Part shown: in pieces, positions 36,191-48,695 of the stretch
How positions within the stretch are numbered: the first letter of the stretch is position 1
How the letters are laid out: every line of letters starts with the position of its first letter
Source: Monodelphis domestica
Taxonomy: Eukaryota > Chordata > Mammalia > Didelphimorphia > Didelphidae
Length of the DNA: 64,000 nucleotides
Direction: 5' to 3'
Assembly: GCF_027887165.1 (NCBI RefSeq)
Contig: NC_077233.1
Location: forward strand, 182,961,114 to 183,025,113
Program-made: the position numbers and the translations under genes
The notes under the pieces: generated by a model
Databases searched by the model: none
Told to the model about the DNA's origin: nothing
What the model saw: only the letters and a program-made list of their open reading frames with translations

Positions 36191-38516
36191 GTCTTTTAAA
36201 AGTGATTTCCTTGTCACAGTTTTACCTTTTCTAATTACCTCTATTCCTTGTATGGTTTCTTAATAATACATTTCCAACTTATAGCTACGAGAAGTATATG
36301 ATCTGTTTTGCTTCTAATTTTTTTTTTATAGAATTCTCTTTAACATTAAGTTTTTTTTAGAATGTATTGTGGAATACAAAGTAAGGTGTTGGTCTAAGTC
36401 TCATTTCTACTAGACTGCTATTCAATTTTCCCAGAAAAATTTTTTTCAAATAAGGATTTTTTTCCTAGGTAATTTTTGTTATTCACTTTATCAAACACTG
36501 AGTTATTGGAGCTGTTTCTGATTCACCTTTGTCTAGTCTGTTCTAATTGATCTGTCTCTATTTTTTAACTAATACCAATATTGATTGATGTCTGAAAGTG
36601 TTATTCACCCTTTATCTCTACTTCTTTTCATCACTTCCCTTAATTGTCTAAATCTTTTCTTTTTAAAAATTATTTAAATTAAGTTCTATAAGGTATCACT
36701 TTAGTAATTTGAATGGTGTCATATTAAAATGTAAGTTAGTTTTGGTAATACTGTCATTTATATATGGTTGGCCTAGGCATGAGCACTTACTATTTCTCCA
36801 GCTACTAAAGTTGTTGTTATTGTTTTTAAATTTCTTTAAGGAACACTTTACAATTGAATCTACACAAGTCTTCTGTGTGCTTGGTAGGTTAATTCTCTAG
36901 ATATTTTATGAATTCTGTAGTTATTTGGGTGGGGAAGGGGAATTATATAACCAGATAAAAGCAAGAAGGAAAATATAAACAACAGATCGTAGAGTTTTGT
37001 TTTCTTATCCAATCTGTTCCTCTTTTACATTCTATTGGATTGTTTAATCCTTTTGCATTTAAAGTTCTGAAAATTTGATTTATATTTTCTTCCATCTGTA
37101 CAATATTTTTTCAAGTTATGATGTTTTTCCCAGGACTTTCTTCATTTATTTTACCTTACTCTTTTTCTTAAGGTGACTCTGTTTTCACTGGCTATCACTG
37201 CCTCATCTCTTCTCTTTTTTTACTCCTTTCCCTGTGGGGTTTTACTTATTTCCTTTTTCCCTCTTGCTTTTATTGGTTATAGTTAATATCTCTTTTATCT
37301 GGTTCTAGTTCTCTTGGATTTTGTAGCCTTGGGGATTTTTCCTGGAAGTGTCTATGAATTCTTTTAAATAGTATCTTTCATTTTCTATGGGCAGAAGTTC
37401 TGGGTAGTTCTTTTCTATTTCCTACATTATGGTGTTTTTTTTTTCCTTCTCTGTGAGACCTGTCATCCTTAGATTGTCCTTATTCATTCTTTCTTCAAGA
37501 TCAGTACATTTTGCTTGCCTGGTGAGTATATTTTCTTTTAATGTTCCTCTTTTTTTGCTTCTCTCCTTCTAGATTGCCCTTCACTTTTGTATACTTGTAT
37601 TTTAAATTTATTGTTCTCTCTTTTGTTTCTTTAGTGAGATTTGCCATCACGGATTGTAATTTTTCTATTCTGCCCATTATTTTTGGTATTAAGGCCATAA
37701 ATTCTACTACAATAATTCTCATTTCTTTTTTGAACCATTTAAGAACAGTGTCCTTTGGTTTCATGTTTTCATATTTGACTGGAATCTCTCTCATCAAGTG
37801 TTGAATTATTTTCCTTTATTTTTGCAGTATTTATTCATAGGTGCCAGAATATGTTTACAAGTTCTGGAGATTGTATTTTCTTCTGTTATTATTTTTCTTG
37901 TTGATTTGTCGTTTTATGTTCAAGGTCATTGAGTTTTCTTTTTTCCTGAACTCTTTGACAATTTCAATCTTTTTTTTTCCCATTCATTTTCCTTATCACT
38001 CACTTTCTGATTCCCTTCTGATTGTGGTTTCTTTGGAGGATGGATCCCAAAGATCCCAAAGATTTCCTCCCACACTGGGCAATTAATGGTTTACCAACCT
38101 AGGTTTCTTTTCCAAATGACTTTTGGATTATCAAAACAGGTCCCAGCTAGATGTTACATTCTTTCCCTCAAGTTTAGAGTACTACATATCCCCAGAAACA
38201 CCGGAAGTCCTGTCCTAGTATCTTAACTGCCTCTGTTCTTTGACCCAGAACCCTCAATTCAGAGCTTTGCAGCACTAATGCTATGGTGTTGCAGCCCCCA
38301 GTAGGTTTTTGCTCCTGAAAGGCTGCAACTCTGCTGGCTTGCTGTCATGACCCAGACAAACTTCTGTAACCTAGAGCCATTGTCTCCATAGCCCTGGAAA
38401 GAGGGAGGGAGTCAAAAACAGGCTTTATTGTATACATAAGTCAAGTCATTAAGGTAGTAGTACAGTCTTACTGATGGCAGTGTGGGAAAGTAAGGAGAAC
38501 TATTGATTAAACTCAG

Positions 38517-38520
<4 letters not shown>

Positions 38521-38602
<82 letters not shown>
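38521..38602. repeat. (AG)41 microsatellite
   Basis: An uninterrupted 82-base AG run, followed by AGCGAG. Probably highly polymorphic. Confidence 0.99.
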
Positions 38603-38607
<5 letters not shown>

Positions 38608-40864
38608 TTATATGCTATAAAAACCTGGAAAGAAAGTATAGGTTCACTATACTCCCCATGAAAAGGTTTATTTGTTAATTTATTTTTAGCTAACCTTTCC
38701 CTATATATCCCCGACTCTTCCCCTGAGCCATGACCCTGGATGAAAGCCTGATGATGTTTACCTTTAGCCTTGTTTTAAAAAAAAAAACCTTTGATTTAGA
38801 ATCTGAACATTCCTTTTCAGGCAACTCCAGATGGCTGCTCTTGGCAATCAACACTGGTTGTGGACTCAGACATGAACTTTGGGAAAGAAAAGGTTGCCCA
38901 TCCAATGGCTCTACCCAGCACTATCTGCAGATCTGATTTGAAAAGGGAAGCCTCAGGTTCAGACCCAGATACCCAAGGACAACAAAAGGGACTAAAGGGA
39001 AATACTTAGAGTCTTGCAATCTATCACTTATGGTGGCCAACTTTTGTATGTTCCAGAATAAGCTGTGTGCTTACTCAGCTCAGCAGGGGATTGTAGGGGC
39101 AGAGGGGAAGGGAAATTTTCACCATTTCTCGCTTGATGGATTTTGTGAATGATGCCAGTGCAATTCCTATTTAAAGTACATCATCCGTGAAACACAACAA
39201 AGTCAACATGGGCCAATCAATGTCTGTATTACTAAGTTTTGGGGGTTTTGTTTTTGTTTCTAAAACAGCTGATGCCATCAAATAAAAGATTAATCTTAAA
39301 CTCTGTTCTTAGCTAATTAGTCAGTATTTATATTCTGCTCCCTAGAAAAAGAGTTCATGGAGATAAGGGGATATATCCATTCCAGTTTTGTGTTATCTGC
39401 AAATATGAGTAACCTTCTATCTCTTCTTTATCCATGTTAGGGAAGGAGACTTAGGGAAAGGAGTCAGCTAAATAATGCAATGTAATGGGGATTTATTACT
39501 TTGAACACTTGGGAAATGACTAATCAAGGATAGAGTTAATGTTCTTTTTCAGGCTAACCAGGACAAAATCTAGATTCTCAAAAATGTGGTTGTTTTACTC
39601 AGAGAAAACAAAAGGGTTGCAATTTCCCAAAGGTTTCAAGATAACCACTTTTATCTGCCATTTTCCCATGGTATTAGAAAAAATAACAAACATAATTTTT
39701 TAAAGCTAAATTGAGGAAAGGAGTAAGGTCAAAGAAGGTCAGAGGTGACTAATGTGATAATAATAGACAAGGGAGAAAAAGTAGAACTACTCAGTCTTGA
39801 TTTTGATTGTTTTCCCTGCCAAAGGTAATATTCTTTTCATTGGAAAGAACAAAACAAAAATGGCTTCTAGACAATTAAATATAGGATAAGTATAAAGGGG
39901 ACTCACCAATAAGGGCCCAGTCTTGGGAGCATACATGTGGATGTTTAGTTAGCCTGCTTTTGGAAGCATTCATGATGACATGGAATGAAGGAGACTGGCT
40001 CTCCATTTCAGAGCATATACATGCATTTTCTATTTCCTGTCTGCTTATTTTATGATCAATAAAAATATTTTTGATATAGGCTAGTGAACTAGAATTCAGT
40101 GTCCATTCAAAAAGCACAGACAGGTTGATTTAGTCTTCCTTTTTCCTGGCTGCATTTGGATGAGAAGGATGACATACTGTAAGCCTCCAGGTGAGGAGAA
40201 ATGTCAGACCTTTGACTCCCTGCCCCCACTGCTGTCATGTGACCTGAGGAAGCATGGCCATGGTAATGCTTCTGTTCTGGTTGGATCTATTCTTTCCTGG
40301 TTTTAGATTAAGTATTGGAGATAGAATGAACTAGATTGTGACTTAATGAAGATTGGGGAACACGCAGAGGTTCAATAATGAGAATCCAAGGCAGAAGCCA
40401 TTGAGCTACCATAACTGAGCTTGGGAATGGGCCAGTACAGTTCTGTGGAATGACCTCTGAGATCAAGCCCAGTAGTAGATTATCCTGGAGGCTGAGATAC
40501 CTAGTCCTGTAGCACAGGAGTGACTCATCCACTGGCTATGTGGCATTTGGAAGTGAACTTCGGATGACAGAAGCTTTATGGCTGACCCTTTAAGTTTGAG
40601 TTCACTCTCCCTGGAGAATGAGGTGAGAAAGGGGAGCATGTAAGAGAGCAATGGCTAAATCAAGTAAAGAAATCCAATTGATTCTTCCTACTAATTTGTC
40701 CACTTGTCTTTTCCCTTCCATTCTCCCTACCTCAATCTTAGTAAGGGCTAATATTTCCTGACTAATCTTTCTGCTACCAGTCTGCTGATGCAATATATAT
40801 CTTGTACACTACCACTAACTTAATCTTTCTAAATTAGCATATACCTTGCATATTATTATTTTAC

Positions 40865-41400
40865 TCCAAAGCCTCCATTTAGAGTCCCATTCCTACAGAT
40901 CAGAATATGTTCCTCAGCATGAAACTTAAGGCTCCCTTTAAAAAGATCCCAACCTATCTTTTCACTTTATCACTCCTCAACACAAAATTAATGTACCAGC
41001 CATATTTTCTCATGGTCCCCAAACAGTGTGCTTATTTCAATTATGAAACTTTATTTATGCTGTTACTCAAGCCTAGAATGTCTTTCTCTATTTCACACAA
41101 TAAGCATAAACTTGTATTTCAAGACCCATCTCAATTTATCTCTGTCTTTCCTAACCACAGTTGCCTGAAATCTCTCTCTCCTGAAATTATATAGCATATT
41201 TTGCCTGCATGACCTTTTTAGAAGCAGAATCATATGCTGCCTTGAATTGCTACTTAATTGTTGGGAACATGGATTTCTTGTTTCCATAGCTAAATTGTAA
41301 ACTCTTTGAGGGCAAGGACTGTCTTTTGCCTCTTTCTGTATCCACAGCCTGACATATAGTAGGCACTTAATAAATGTTAATTGATTGAATGACTGATTGA
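40865..41400 (+). mobile_element. LINE L2 3' end
   Basis: Ends with AACTCTTTGAGGGCAAGGAC, TGACATATAGTAGGCACTTA and ATAAATGTTAATTGATTGAA, the L2 terminus. Upstream portions are weakly conserved. Confidence 0.75.
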
Positions 41401-42454
41401 ATAAAGAAAAAAATTATCATTCCAAGGGGCAGGAGCTGAGAGAAAAACACATATGTCCCCCCTCCCCATTCCACTCCTGCTTCTATAGGAAGTCCATAAC
41501 AGAAAATGAAGACTCAGGAAAACCAGACAATAGATTTATCTGAAGGCAAGAGCAGGAGCCAATAACTTGAGCTAAGTACAGACTTACTTTTTTTTTCTGG
41601 CATTCTACCACTGCTAACATACCCTAATGATTAAAGCATGTGCTTTTCATAGTTTGTTAGCCCTCCCTTGGACATTCCACTATTTCCTACTTCTTCTAAG
41701 AGGTGTAACCTCTAGAGAACTCCCATCTGTTGAAGATTCACTTCAGGACTCAATTCCTGCTCTCAAACTTCCTAAATTATCCAAGACCCAGGTGACCTGA
41801 AGTATTGATTCACCCCCACCCATGAGACATCATATTATGGCGTAGTTTTACCTAACTACCAGTAAAGTATTTCCCAGTGGAAGACTTCTTGGCTCCATAA
41901 GAACTTCTGGGGGGAAAAAAATTTCAAGACCTTCGTATTTGGGCTTTCATATGGAAGAAGCATCTGGACCTTTCCATTGGTTGGAAAAGCCCCAGTCAGG
42001 GGCTGGTTCTGTGGGTAAGTTAAGCACCTTCAAGAAAGCTTTTTGCTTCTTCAGCAATTAGTTATAAGAAGAGCTATCTGAATGACTGGGACAATGACTT
42101 TTGATCCTGACTCTTGTGTTTGTTATGATCTTTGGGTTATGAGATAGGACTGTTGTCTTCTGAAATGTTATAGGACACTGTTGGCAAAGTATTGGCACAA
42201 GCGTCAGTCGGCAGTGGGGGGGGGGGCCTGCTCCATTTCCCCTCTTCCCAGCAACCAAAGACATTTTTGACATGCCCCACTCCTCTGTCCAGCTGCCCTG
42301 AGCACTTCCTCCCTCCACTCTCTGGGGTAATGTTGGAGTCTCACAAACAGCCTAAAGTTGCAGTTTGGGCATGCAAACTCGAGTTTGCCAATGCTGTTAA
42401 AGGATAATAGTGAATAGACCTACCAGAGTGATGCTAGAGCAAGCTCTAGCCAAC

Positions 42455-43092
42455 TGTTAAATATTCAGGGTGAGCATTTACACCTGGGAAGTGTGATAGA
42501 GACATGAAGAGAGAGGGTTTTCAGGACTTATGGGCCAAGATGCAAGGACCAAGGCTGGAAACCTAGCTGTCAATCGAAAGAAGGTTCCAAAGGAATGTTC
42601 CCAGGAGTGGCAATTGGGGGTTTGCTGGCCACACTGAGAAGAGAAACTTGGCTTTTTGACTTGGTCTCAGTCTCTTTGACTCTGTGTAGTTGAAGCTGAT
42701 AAGAAAAAGAAACTTGGCTGTCTCAGTCTCTTTGACTCTGGGTAGTTGAAGCTGATAAGAAAAAGAAACTTGGCTCTTGGCTTTTGAGTTGGTGGTCTAT
42801 ATGAGAGTTGAGCTGGCCAGGAGAAACTGAGAGACTTTGAACTTTGTTTCTTTCTGGGGTTAAGCTGAGAGACCTTACTGATTTTTTTGTGAAAAAGAAG
42901 AAAGAAGATTTAAAAGGCTGTTATCCTCCATCTCCCTAACTGTCTAAGAGTCACAGTTTGTGACTGGACTACTTTCTCAATCCTTCATTTAAATTAGGGG
43001 CTTCCTCATCCCTCTTACCTCAGTTTCCCATCCTGTTATCCCAATAAACCCCTTGACTGAGAAAGCAACTAGAGTATCTTTATAGTTCGCTC
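42455..43092 (+). mobile_element. LTR-like element with tandem U3 repeat
   Basis: A candidate LTR running from TGTTAAATATTCAGGG to about GTTCGCTCA, with AATAAA at 43,043-43,048 and a TTTAAAAG box about 130 bases upstream. A 56-bp tandem duplication (42,665-42,776) is the kind of enhancer repeat seen in retroviral U3. No internal coding region is attached. Boundaries are uncertain. Confidence 0.55.
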
Positions 43093-43599
43093 AGGAGGGA
43101 GGGAAGAAGCAAAAGGCTTCAAGAAGATTGGGAGGTGAGGGAAGCAAAAGGGAGATTAAGGGAGGGAGAGAGGGAGGAAGGAGGTTAGGAAATAGACTGA
43201 CCCATCTGTAAGGTTAGGAAATAGATTGACCCATCTGTAGGGATCAATAGGCAAACTCCAGAGTATTCCCCAGTGTTACCCAGAGTAGTTTCCCTGTGTA
43301 CCAGCATCCCTGGGTGGCAGCATCCCTCAGCATTTTTCATTCCTACCTCCATTTCAAGTAAGCAGTTTCAGGTTCCTGTAGCAGCCCTCTCTAGTCACAG
43401 CCAGCCAGAGAACAGCAGTCATTGCAAAAGGAAAGAGTTCCCCTCAGTTTATCTTCTCTATTTCAATCATTAATAGTTTCCACTCAGTTTACATTATTCT
43501 ATTTCAGAAGTCAGTAAATTCTGGAGAGAAGGGCTTGATTTATTGTTTTGTTGACTGTCTAGAAACTAGATTTAAGAATGTGTTAATAATGGAGAAATT

Positions 43600-46125
43600 T
43601 ATTTTTATTTCTTAAATTTATTTATTTTAGAATATTTTTCCATGATTACATGATTTGTATTCTTTCCATCCCCTCCTCTCTCTCTCCCCTCCTCCCTCCC
43701 ATAGCCAATGAGCAATTCAACTGAGTTTTACATGTATCATTGATCAAGACCCATTTCAATATTATTAATATTTGCAATAGAGTGATCATTTAGAGTCTAC
43801 ATCCTCAATCATATCCCCTTTGAACCATGTGATCAAGGAAATGTTTGTCTTCTGTGTTTCTACTCCCACAGTTCTTTCTCTGGATGTGGATAGCATTCTT
43901 TCTCATAAGTCTCTCAGAATTGTCCTGGATTTATTGCATTGCTGCTAGTAGAGAAGCCCATTATATTTATTGTGCCATAGCATATCAGTCTTTGTGTACA
44001 ATGTTCTGGTTCTGCTCCTCTCACTTTGCATCAATTCCTGGAGGTCATTCCAGTTCACATGGAATTCCTCCAGTTCATTATTCCTTTGAGCACAATATAT
44101 TCCATCACCAACAGATACCACAATTTGTTCAGCCATTCCCCAATTGAAGGGCATCCCCTCATTTTCCAATTTTTTGCCACTACAAAGAGCACAGCTATAA
44201 ATATTTTTGTACAAGTCTTTTCCCCTATTGTCTCTTTGGAGTATAAACCCAGTAGTGGTATGGCTGGATCAAAGGGCAGGCAGTCTTTTAAAGCCCTTTG
44301 GGCATAGTTCCAAATTGGCTTCCAGAATTGTCGGACCAATTCACAACTCCACCAGCAATGCATTTGATTTGTGTCCCAATTTTGCCACATCCCCTCCAAC
44401 ATTTATTACTTTCCTTTGCTGTCATATTAGCCAGTCTGCTAGGTGTGAGGTGCTACCTCAGAATTGATTTTGATTTGCATTTCTCTAATTATAAGAGATT
44501 TAGAACACTTTTTCATGTACTTATTGATAGTTTTGATTTCTTTAATCTTAAAACTGCCCATTCATGTCTCTTGCCCATTTATCAATTGGGGAATGGCTTG
44601 ATTTTTTGTACAACTGATTTAGTTCCTTATATTTTTGAGAAATTAGATCTTTGTCAGAGGTTTTTGTTATAAAGATTTTTTCTCAATTTGTTTCCCTTCT
44701 AATTTTGGTTGCATTGGTTTTGATTGTACAAACCCTTTTTTAATTTAATGTAATAAAATTATTCATTTTACATTTTGTGATATTCTCTATTTCTAGCTTG
44801 TTCTTAAATTCTTTTCTTTCCCCACAGATCTGACAGGTATTCCATTCTATGTTCACTTAATTTACCTATACTTTCCTTCTTTATATTTAAGTCATTCACC
44901 CATTCTGAATTTATCTTAGTATAGGGTGTGAGATGTTGATCTAGACCTAATTTCTCCCATACTATTTTTCAGTTTTTCCAGGAGTTTTTGTCAAATAGTG
45001 GGTTTTTGTTCCAAAAGCTGGGATCTTTGGATCCCCAGGTATACTACCTTGCTGAGAACATTTACCCTAAGTCTATTCCATTGATCCTCCCTTCTGTCTC
45101 TTGGCCAATACCATATTGTTTTGATGTTCACTGCTTTATAGTACAGTTTAAGATCTGGTACTGCTAGGCCCTCATCCTTCACATTTTTTTCATTATTTCC
45201 CTTGATATTCTTGATCTTTTGTGTCATAATTTTTTCTAATTCAATAAAAAAATTACTTGGTAGTTTGATAGGTATGGCATTAAAGTAAATTAATCTGGGT
45301 AGGAGTGTCATTTTTATTATGTAGTTCATCCTAACCAGGAGCAATTAATGTTTTTCCAATTATTTAGATCTAGTTTTAATTGTGTGGAAAGTGTTTTGTA
45401 GTTGTGTTCATATAGTTCCTGTGTTTGTCTCGGCAGATAGATTCCGAAGTATTTTATATTGTCTCGGGTGACTTTAAATGGAATTTCTCTTTCTAACTCT
45501 TGTTGCCAGGATGTGTTTGAAATATATAGAAAAGCTGATGATTTAGGTGGGTTTATTTTGTATCCGGCAACTTTACTAAAGTTGTTGATTATTTCTATTA
45601 GCTTTTTAGTTGGTTCTCTAGGACTCTTTAAGTAGACCATCATATCATCTTCAAAGAGTGATAGCTTGGTCTCCTCCTTGCCAATTTTAATACCTTCAAT
45701 TTCTTTTTCTTCTCTAATTGCTACTGCTAGTGTTTCTAGTACAATGTTAAATAGTAGAGGTGATAATGGGCATCCTTGTTTCACTCCTGATCTTATTGGG
45801 AAGGCTTCTAATTTATCCCTATTGCAGATGATGCTTGCTGATGGTTTTAGATATATACTATTTATTATTTTTAGGAAAGGCCCTTCTATTCCTATACTTT
45901 CTCGTGTTTTCAATTGGAATGAGTGTTGCATTTTATAAAAGGCTTTTTCTGCATCTATTGAGATAATCATGTGATTTCTGTTGGTTTGCTTGTTGATATG
46001 GTCAATTATGTGGATGATTTTCCTAATATTAAACCATCCTTGCATTCCTGGTATAAATCCCACCTGATCATAGTGAATAAAGCTCGTGATCACTTGTTGG
46101 AGTCTTTTTGCTAGTATTCTCTTTG
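43600..46125 (-). mobile_element. 5'-truncated L1: RT half of ORF2 plus 3' UTR
   Basis: Minus-strand pieces at 45,326-46,093 (255 codons), 44,991-45,344 and 44,055-44,402 read as consecutive parts of L1 ORF2. The RT palm shows [39 protein letters not shown] and [12 protein letters not shown], followed by the C-terminal region with GEKTCTKIF and FDPAIPLLGLYS. The breaks between pieces are frameshifts or stops. The RT active site reads FEDD instead of FADD. The 3' UTR ends near 43,610 in T-rich sequence (poly-A on the minus strand). It is an inactive, fairly young copy. Confidence 0.9.
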
Positions 46126-46504
46126 GAGAAGGAATTTAAAAAGTGATTTGGGTGCTTACCTTGCTGCTCCAGGCTGTTCAACCTTTTTTCAGGACTTCCC
46201 TGGCTTTTAGAGCCACCACTTCCTAAAGCCCCAGATAATGCAATGTATTAGTTTAAGGTACTACCTAGTCTTCTTCCATTCATCCTGGGTTTTCCCTATG
46301 ATCCCCATCTTTACCACTTTTGCTCTGATGTCATCCCAAAGCCAATGATTGTTGCCTTAATTCCCCTGGTAATTGAATCCTCTCCCTCTTCTCATATCAC
46401 ATGCAAACTTACATTTCAAATTAGAATTTGGCAAGGTTCTGCCTTATTCCTGAATCCAACTTCCTTCACTCAAAAATGCTAGGATGCATTCCTTCTTTTA
46501 TTAA

Positions 46505-46725
46505 GTAACTCTGTTAGGTGGTTCAGTGAATGGAGTACTGTTCCTGGAGTTAGGAAGACCAGAGTTCAAATCTGACCTCAAGTATGCTGAGTCACTTAAC
46601 CTCTCTTTGCCTTTTTCCTCAACTGCAAGAAGTGGTTAATAATAGTTCTTACCTCGCAGGATTGTTGTAAGGATAAAATGAGATAATATTTGTAAAATAC
46701 CTAGCACAGCGCTATATCAATGCCC
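46505..46725 (+). mobile_element. MIR/CORE-SINE, well preserved
   Basis: GGTTCAGTGAATGGAGTACT head, AGTTCAAATCTGACCTC, GAGTCACTTAACCTCTCTTT and AGGATTGTTGTAAGGATAAA are in forward order, giving an almost full-length CORE-SINE. Confidence 0.75.
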
Positions 46726-46849
46726 ATTCCTTTCCTTGGCTCTCTCTTCATATTGATGCCCTTTGAGTTTCTATTATATTCATGTCCAAATATATTTCCT
46801 CCACTATCAAGCAAGCCTTCTCTTAAAACAAACATTTAAAAAGAAAGGG

Positions 46850-47070
46850 GGGGGGCAGCTGGGTGGCTCGGTGGATTGAGAGACAGGCCCAGAGATGGGA
46901 GGTCCTGGGTTCAAATCTAGTCTCAGATACTTCCTAGCTATGTGACCCGGGGCAAGTCACTTGATCCCCATTTCCTAGCCCTTACCACTCTTCTACCTTA
47001 GAACCAATACACAGTATTGATTCTAAGACAGAAGATAAATATTCTAATAAATATATAAATAAAAAGAGGG
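46850..47070 (+). mobile_element. Marsupial tRNA-derived SINE, near full length
   Basis: GGGGGCAGCTGGGTGGCTCG head, GGTTCAAATCTAGTC B-box region, CAAGTCACTTGATCCCC core and an AT-rich tail. AAAAAGA words flank both sides, but the duplication is not clear. Confidence 0.9.
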
Positions 47071-47189
47071 AAGAAAATGCTGTTCATAAACTAACTAATG
47101 TGTGGCTTAGATACAGCCATAGTCTCTCACCACTTTTTCCAAGTCTTCTTAGGGTCCAAGCTTGGTCCATGTAATATTTAAAGTGGTTT

Positions 47190-47860
47190 GATAAATGTAA
47201 GAATTAAAAAAAATGCTGTGGTCGCCTTTTATAAAAATTAACTCTTAAGTCACAAGGCTATTAGCTTTATTACAGCAAGGTAGAGATAGTAAAGCGGGAA
47301 ATGTAGGAAGGAGGTAGAAAATATTGCCTAGCTAAATACCCTAACTCTGGATCGGAGTGTCCCCAGGTGGAAGAGAATGTCCCACTGAAGACAGGAAAAG
47401 AGCTGAAGAGCCAGTATCTCTGGCCAAGGTCTCCTCAAACCAAGCAAGTCACCAAAGCCAAACTCCTCAAGCCACCAACTCCAAATCCAAGGCAAAATTG
47501 AATGCCTAATCGAGCTGAGCTGCCAAAAGACAGAGCAGTCAAAAGACTAAGCCACCAAAAGACCCCTAGGGTCCCAGAGGTCCCCACTTATACACAGTTT
47601 TCTCCATCCAACAGCTCTCCCTGTCACATCTCAGAAATAAAAATTTCTTAATTTGCCTGGGCAGTGCCTGTGGGATCCACCTCCCATCCTCTGAGGGTGA
47701 ACTTTTATCAAAAGGATCATCATGTTCCTGACTAAGTTAAAAGGGTGGGGCACTCCAAGTACTTGATTAATTAAGTTAAAATAAATAAAGGGAGTTTAAA
47801 TTCTCTTTCATAGTCAATCTATTAATTTGAGGGGTCTTATATCATATTTTACAGTAAACA
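47190..47860 (-). mobile_element. LTR-like element, minus strand
   Basis: Read on the minus strand, AATAAA is at 47,271-47,266, followed by an end near AAAAGGCGACCACAGCA (47,215). A TGTATAAG box is at about 47,590. This layout and the absence of internal genes suggest a solo LTR. The 5' border (about 47,860) is a guess. Confidence 0.5.
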
Positions 47861-47924
47861 TGTAAGGTTACATCATTGGGGGAAAAATGAAAATGGCTCA
47901 ACCCTCTTAAGGAAACAGTACACA

Positions 47925-48240
47925 ACAGTATAAAGAATATAGACTATAAGACCTGAGTTCAAATCCTGATTCTGGAGCTTCTTGCCTGTGTATTGTTGCT
48001 TCTGAGTCAGTTAATTTTTCTGGGCCTCAGTTTACTCATTTGTAAAATGAATAGGTTTATATAAATGGGCTTTTAAGGGTCCTTCCAGCTTTTTTCATAA
48101 CTCTCTGGAATTTTCATTCCTTAGCCTGCAGTTGGCAAGGCAGTGCAGTTCAAATCTGATCAGACACTTAACAGCTATGGGATCACAGGCAAGTCACTTA
48201 ACCTCTGCTTGCCTCAGTTTCCTTAATTATAAAACTAGAA
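47925..48240 (+). mobile_element. Two adjacent MIR/CORE-SINE fragments
   Basis: The first (to about 48,110) has GAGTTCAAATCCTGATTCTG and GGGCCTCAGTTTACTCATTT. The second (from about 48,125) has AGTTCAAATCTGATCAGAC and CAAGTCACTTAACCTCTGC. Both are forward, and the degenerate CATG tract follows. Confidence 0.65.
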
Positions 48241-48359
48241 CACTGCATATATATGCTGTCAGAATTCTCCACTTTTATGGTGAATTTTGCTCAAGTGATT
48301 TTCTTTATCATAAAGGTTGGGTTCAATGGAATATGAAGGTATATGGCTGACATCTGTAG

Positions 48360-48695
48360 AGCATTAGTGCGTGTTGTCTTATGAAAGCAGTGTGTTGTGC
48401 CATGATATCCCATGATATTAACATGATGTCACATGATGGTGGGTGTGTTGTGTGTTGTCACATGATAGTGATGTGATTGTTATGTTATATGGCATTAGTA
48501 TCTTGTCACTTGACATACCATGATGTTCTGTGTTATTATATGACAGAATCATGCCACTGTGTTACCAGATGATTGTGGTACATGGTTCCATGCTATCTTG
48601 TGACTTAGTGTGCTACACAAATGTAGTGTGTGTCACTAGCATATTGTCACATGCTGGTAGCATGTTGATTCATGATATTTTGTGGTGACATGTGT
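48360..48695. repeat. Degenerate CATG/CACATG-rich tandem tract
   Basis: TGTTGTCACATGATAGTG-like words recur irregularly (for example 48,430-48,480, 48,640-48,665), mixed with CATGATATC, CCATGATATT and CATGATGTT. The tract looks like a decayed minisatellite with a loose unit of 15-40 bases. It ends exactly where the truncated L1 (48,690) begins. Confidence 0.6.

Larger units (their letters stand above)
34985..38420 (-). mobile_element. Old minus-strand L1/HAL1 copy, interrupted by an LTR
   Basis: A minus-strand ORF1-like coiled-coil frame lies at 37,501-37,797 (98 codons, Lys/Glu-rich), with L1-leader-like sequence up to about 38,420. ORF2-like sequence at about 36,200-36,900 parallels the L1 at 44,920-45,000. 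The 3' part at 34,985-35,272 continues it left of the LTR at 35,273-36,190, so the LTR inserted into this L1. It is more diverged than the other copies, and its borders are approximate. Confidence 0.6.
38421..42454. other. Intergenic segment with few recognisable features
   Basis: Apart from the (AG)n run and an L2 copy at 40,865-41,400, I see no gene, RNA gene or clear repeat. Small open frames (for example 39,875-40,117 minus) show no family resemblance. A G-run lies at about 42,217-42,227. Confidence 0.5.

Noticed and set aside
43845..44672. Three plus-strand frames of 86-124 codons
   Set aside because: Antisense shadows of the L1 ORF2 C-terminus and 3' UTR.
45666..45938. Plus-strand 90-codon frame
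   Set aside because: Antisense shadow of the L1 reverse transcriptase on the minus strand.
48360..48695. CRISPR-like array
   Set aside because: The repeated words are short, irregular and diverged, with no constant repeat or uniform spacers, and the genome is a mammal's.
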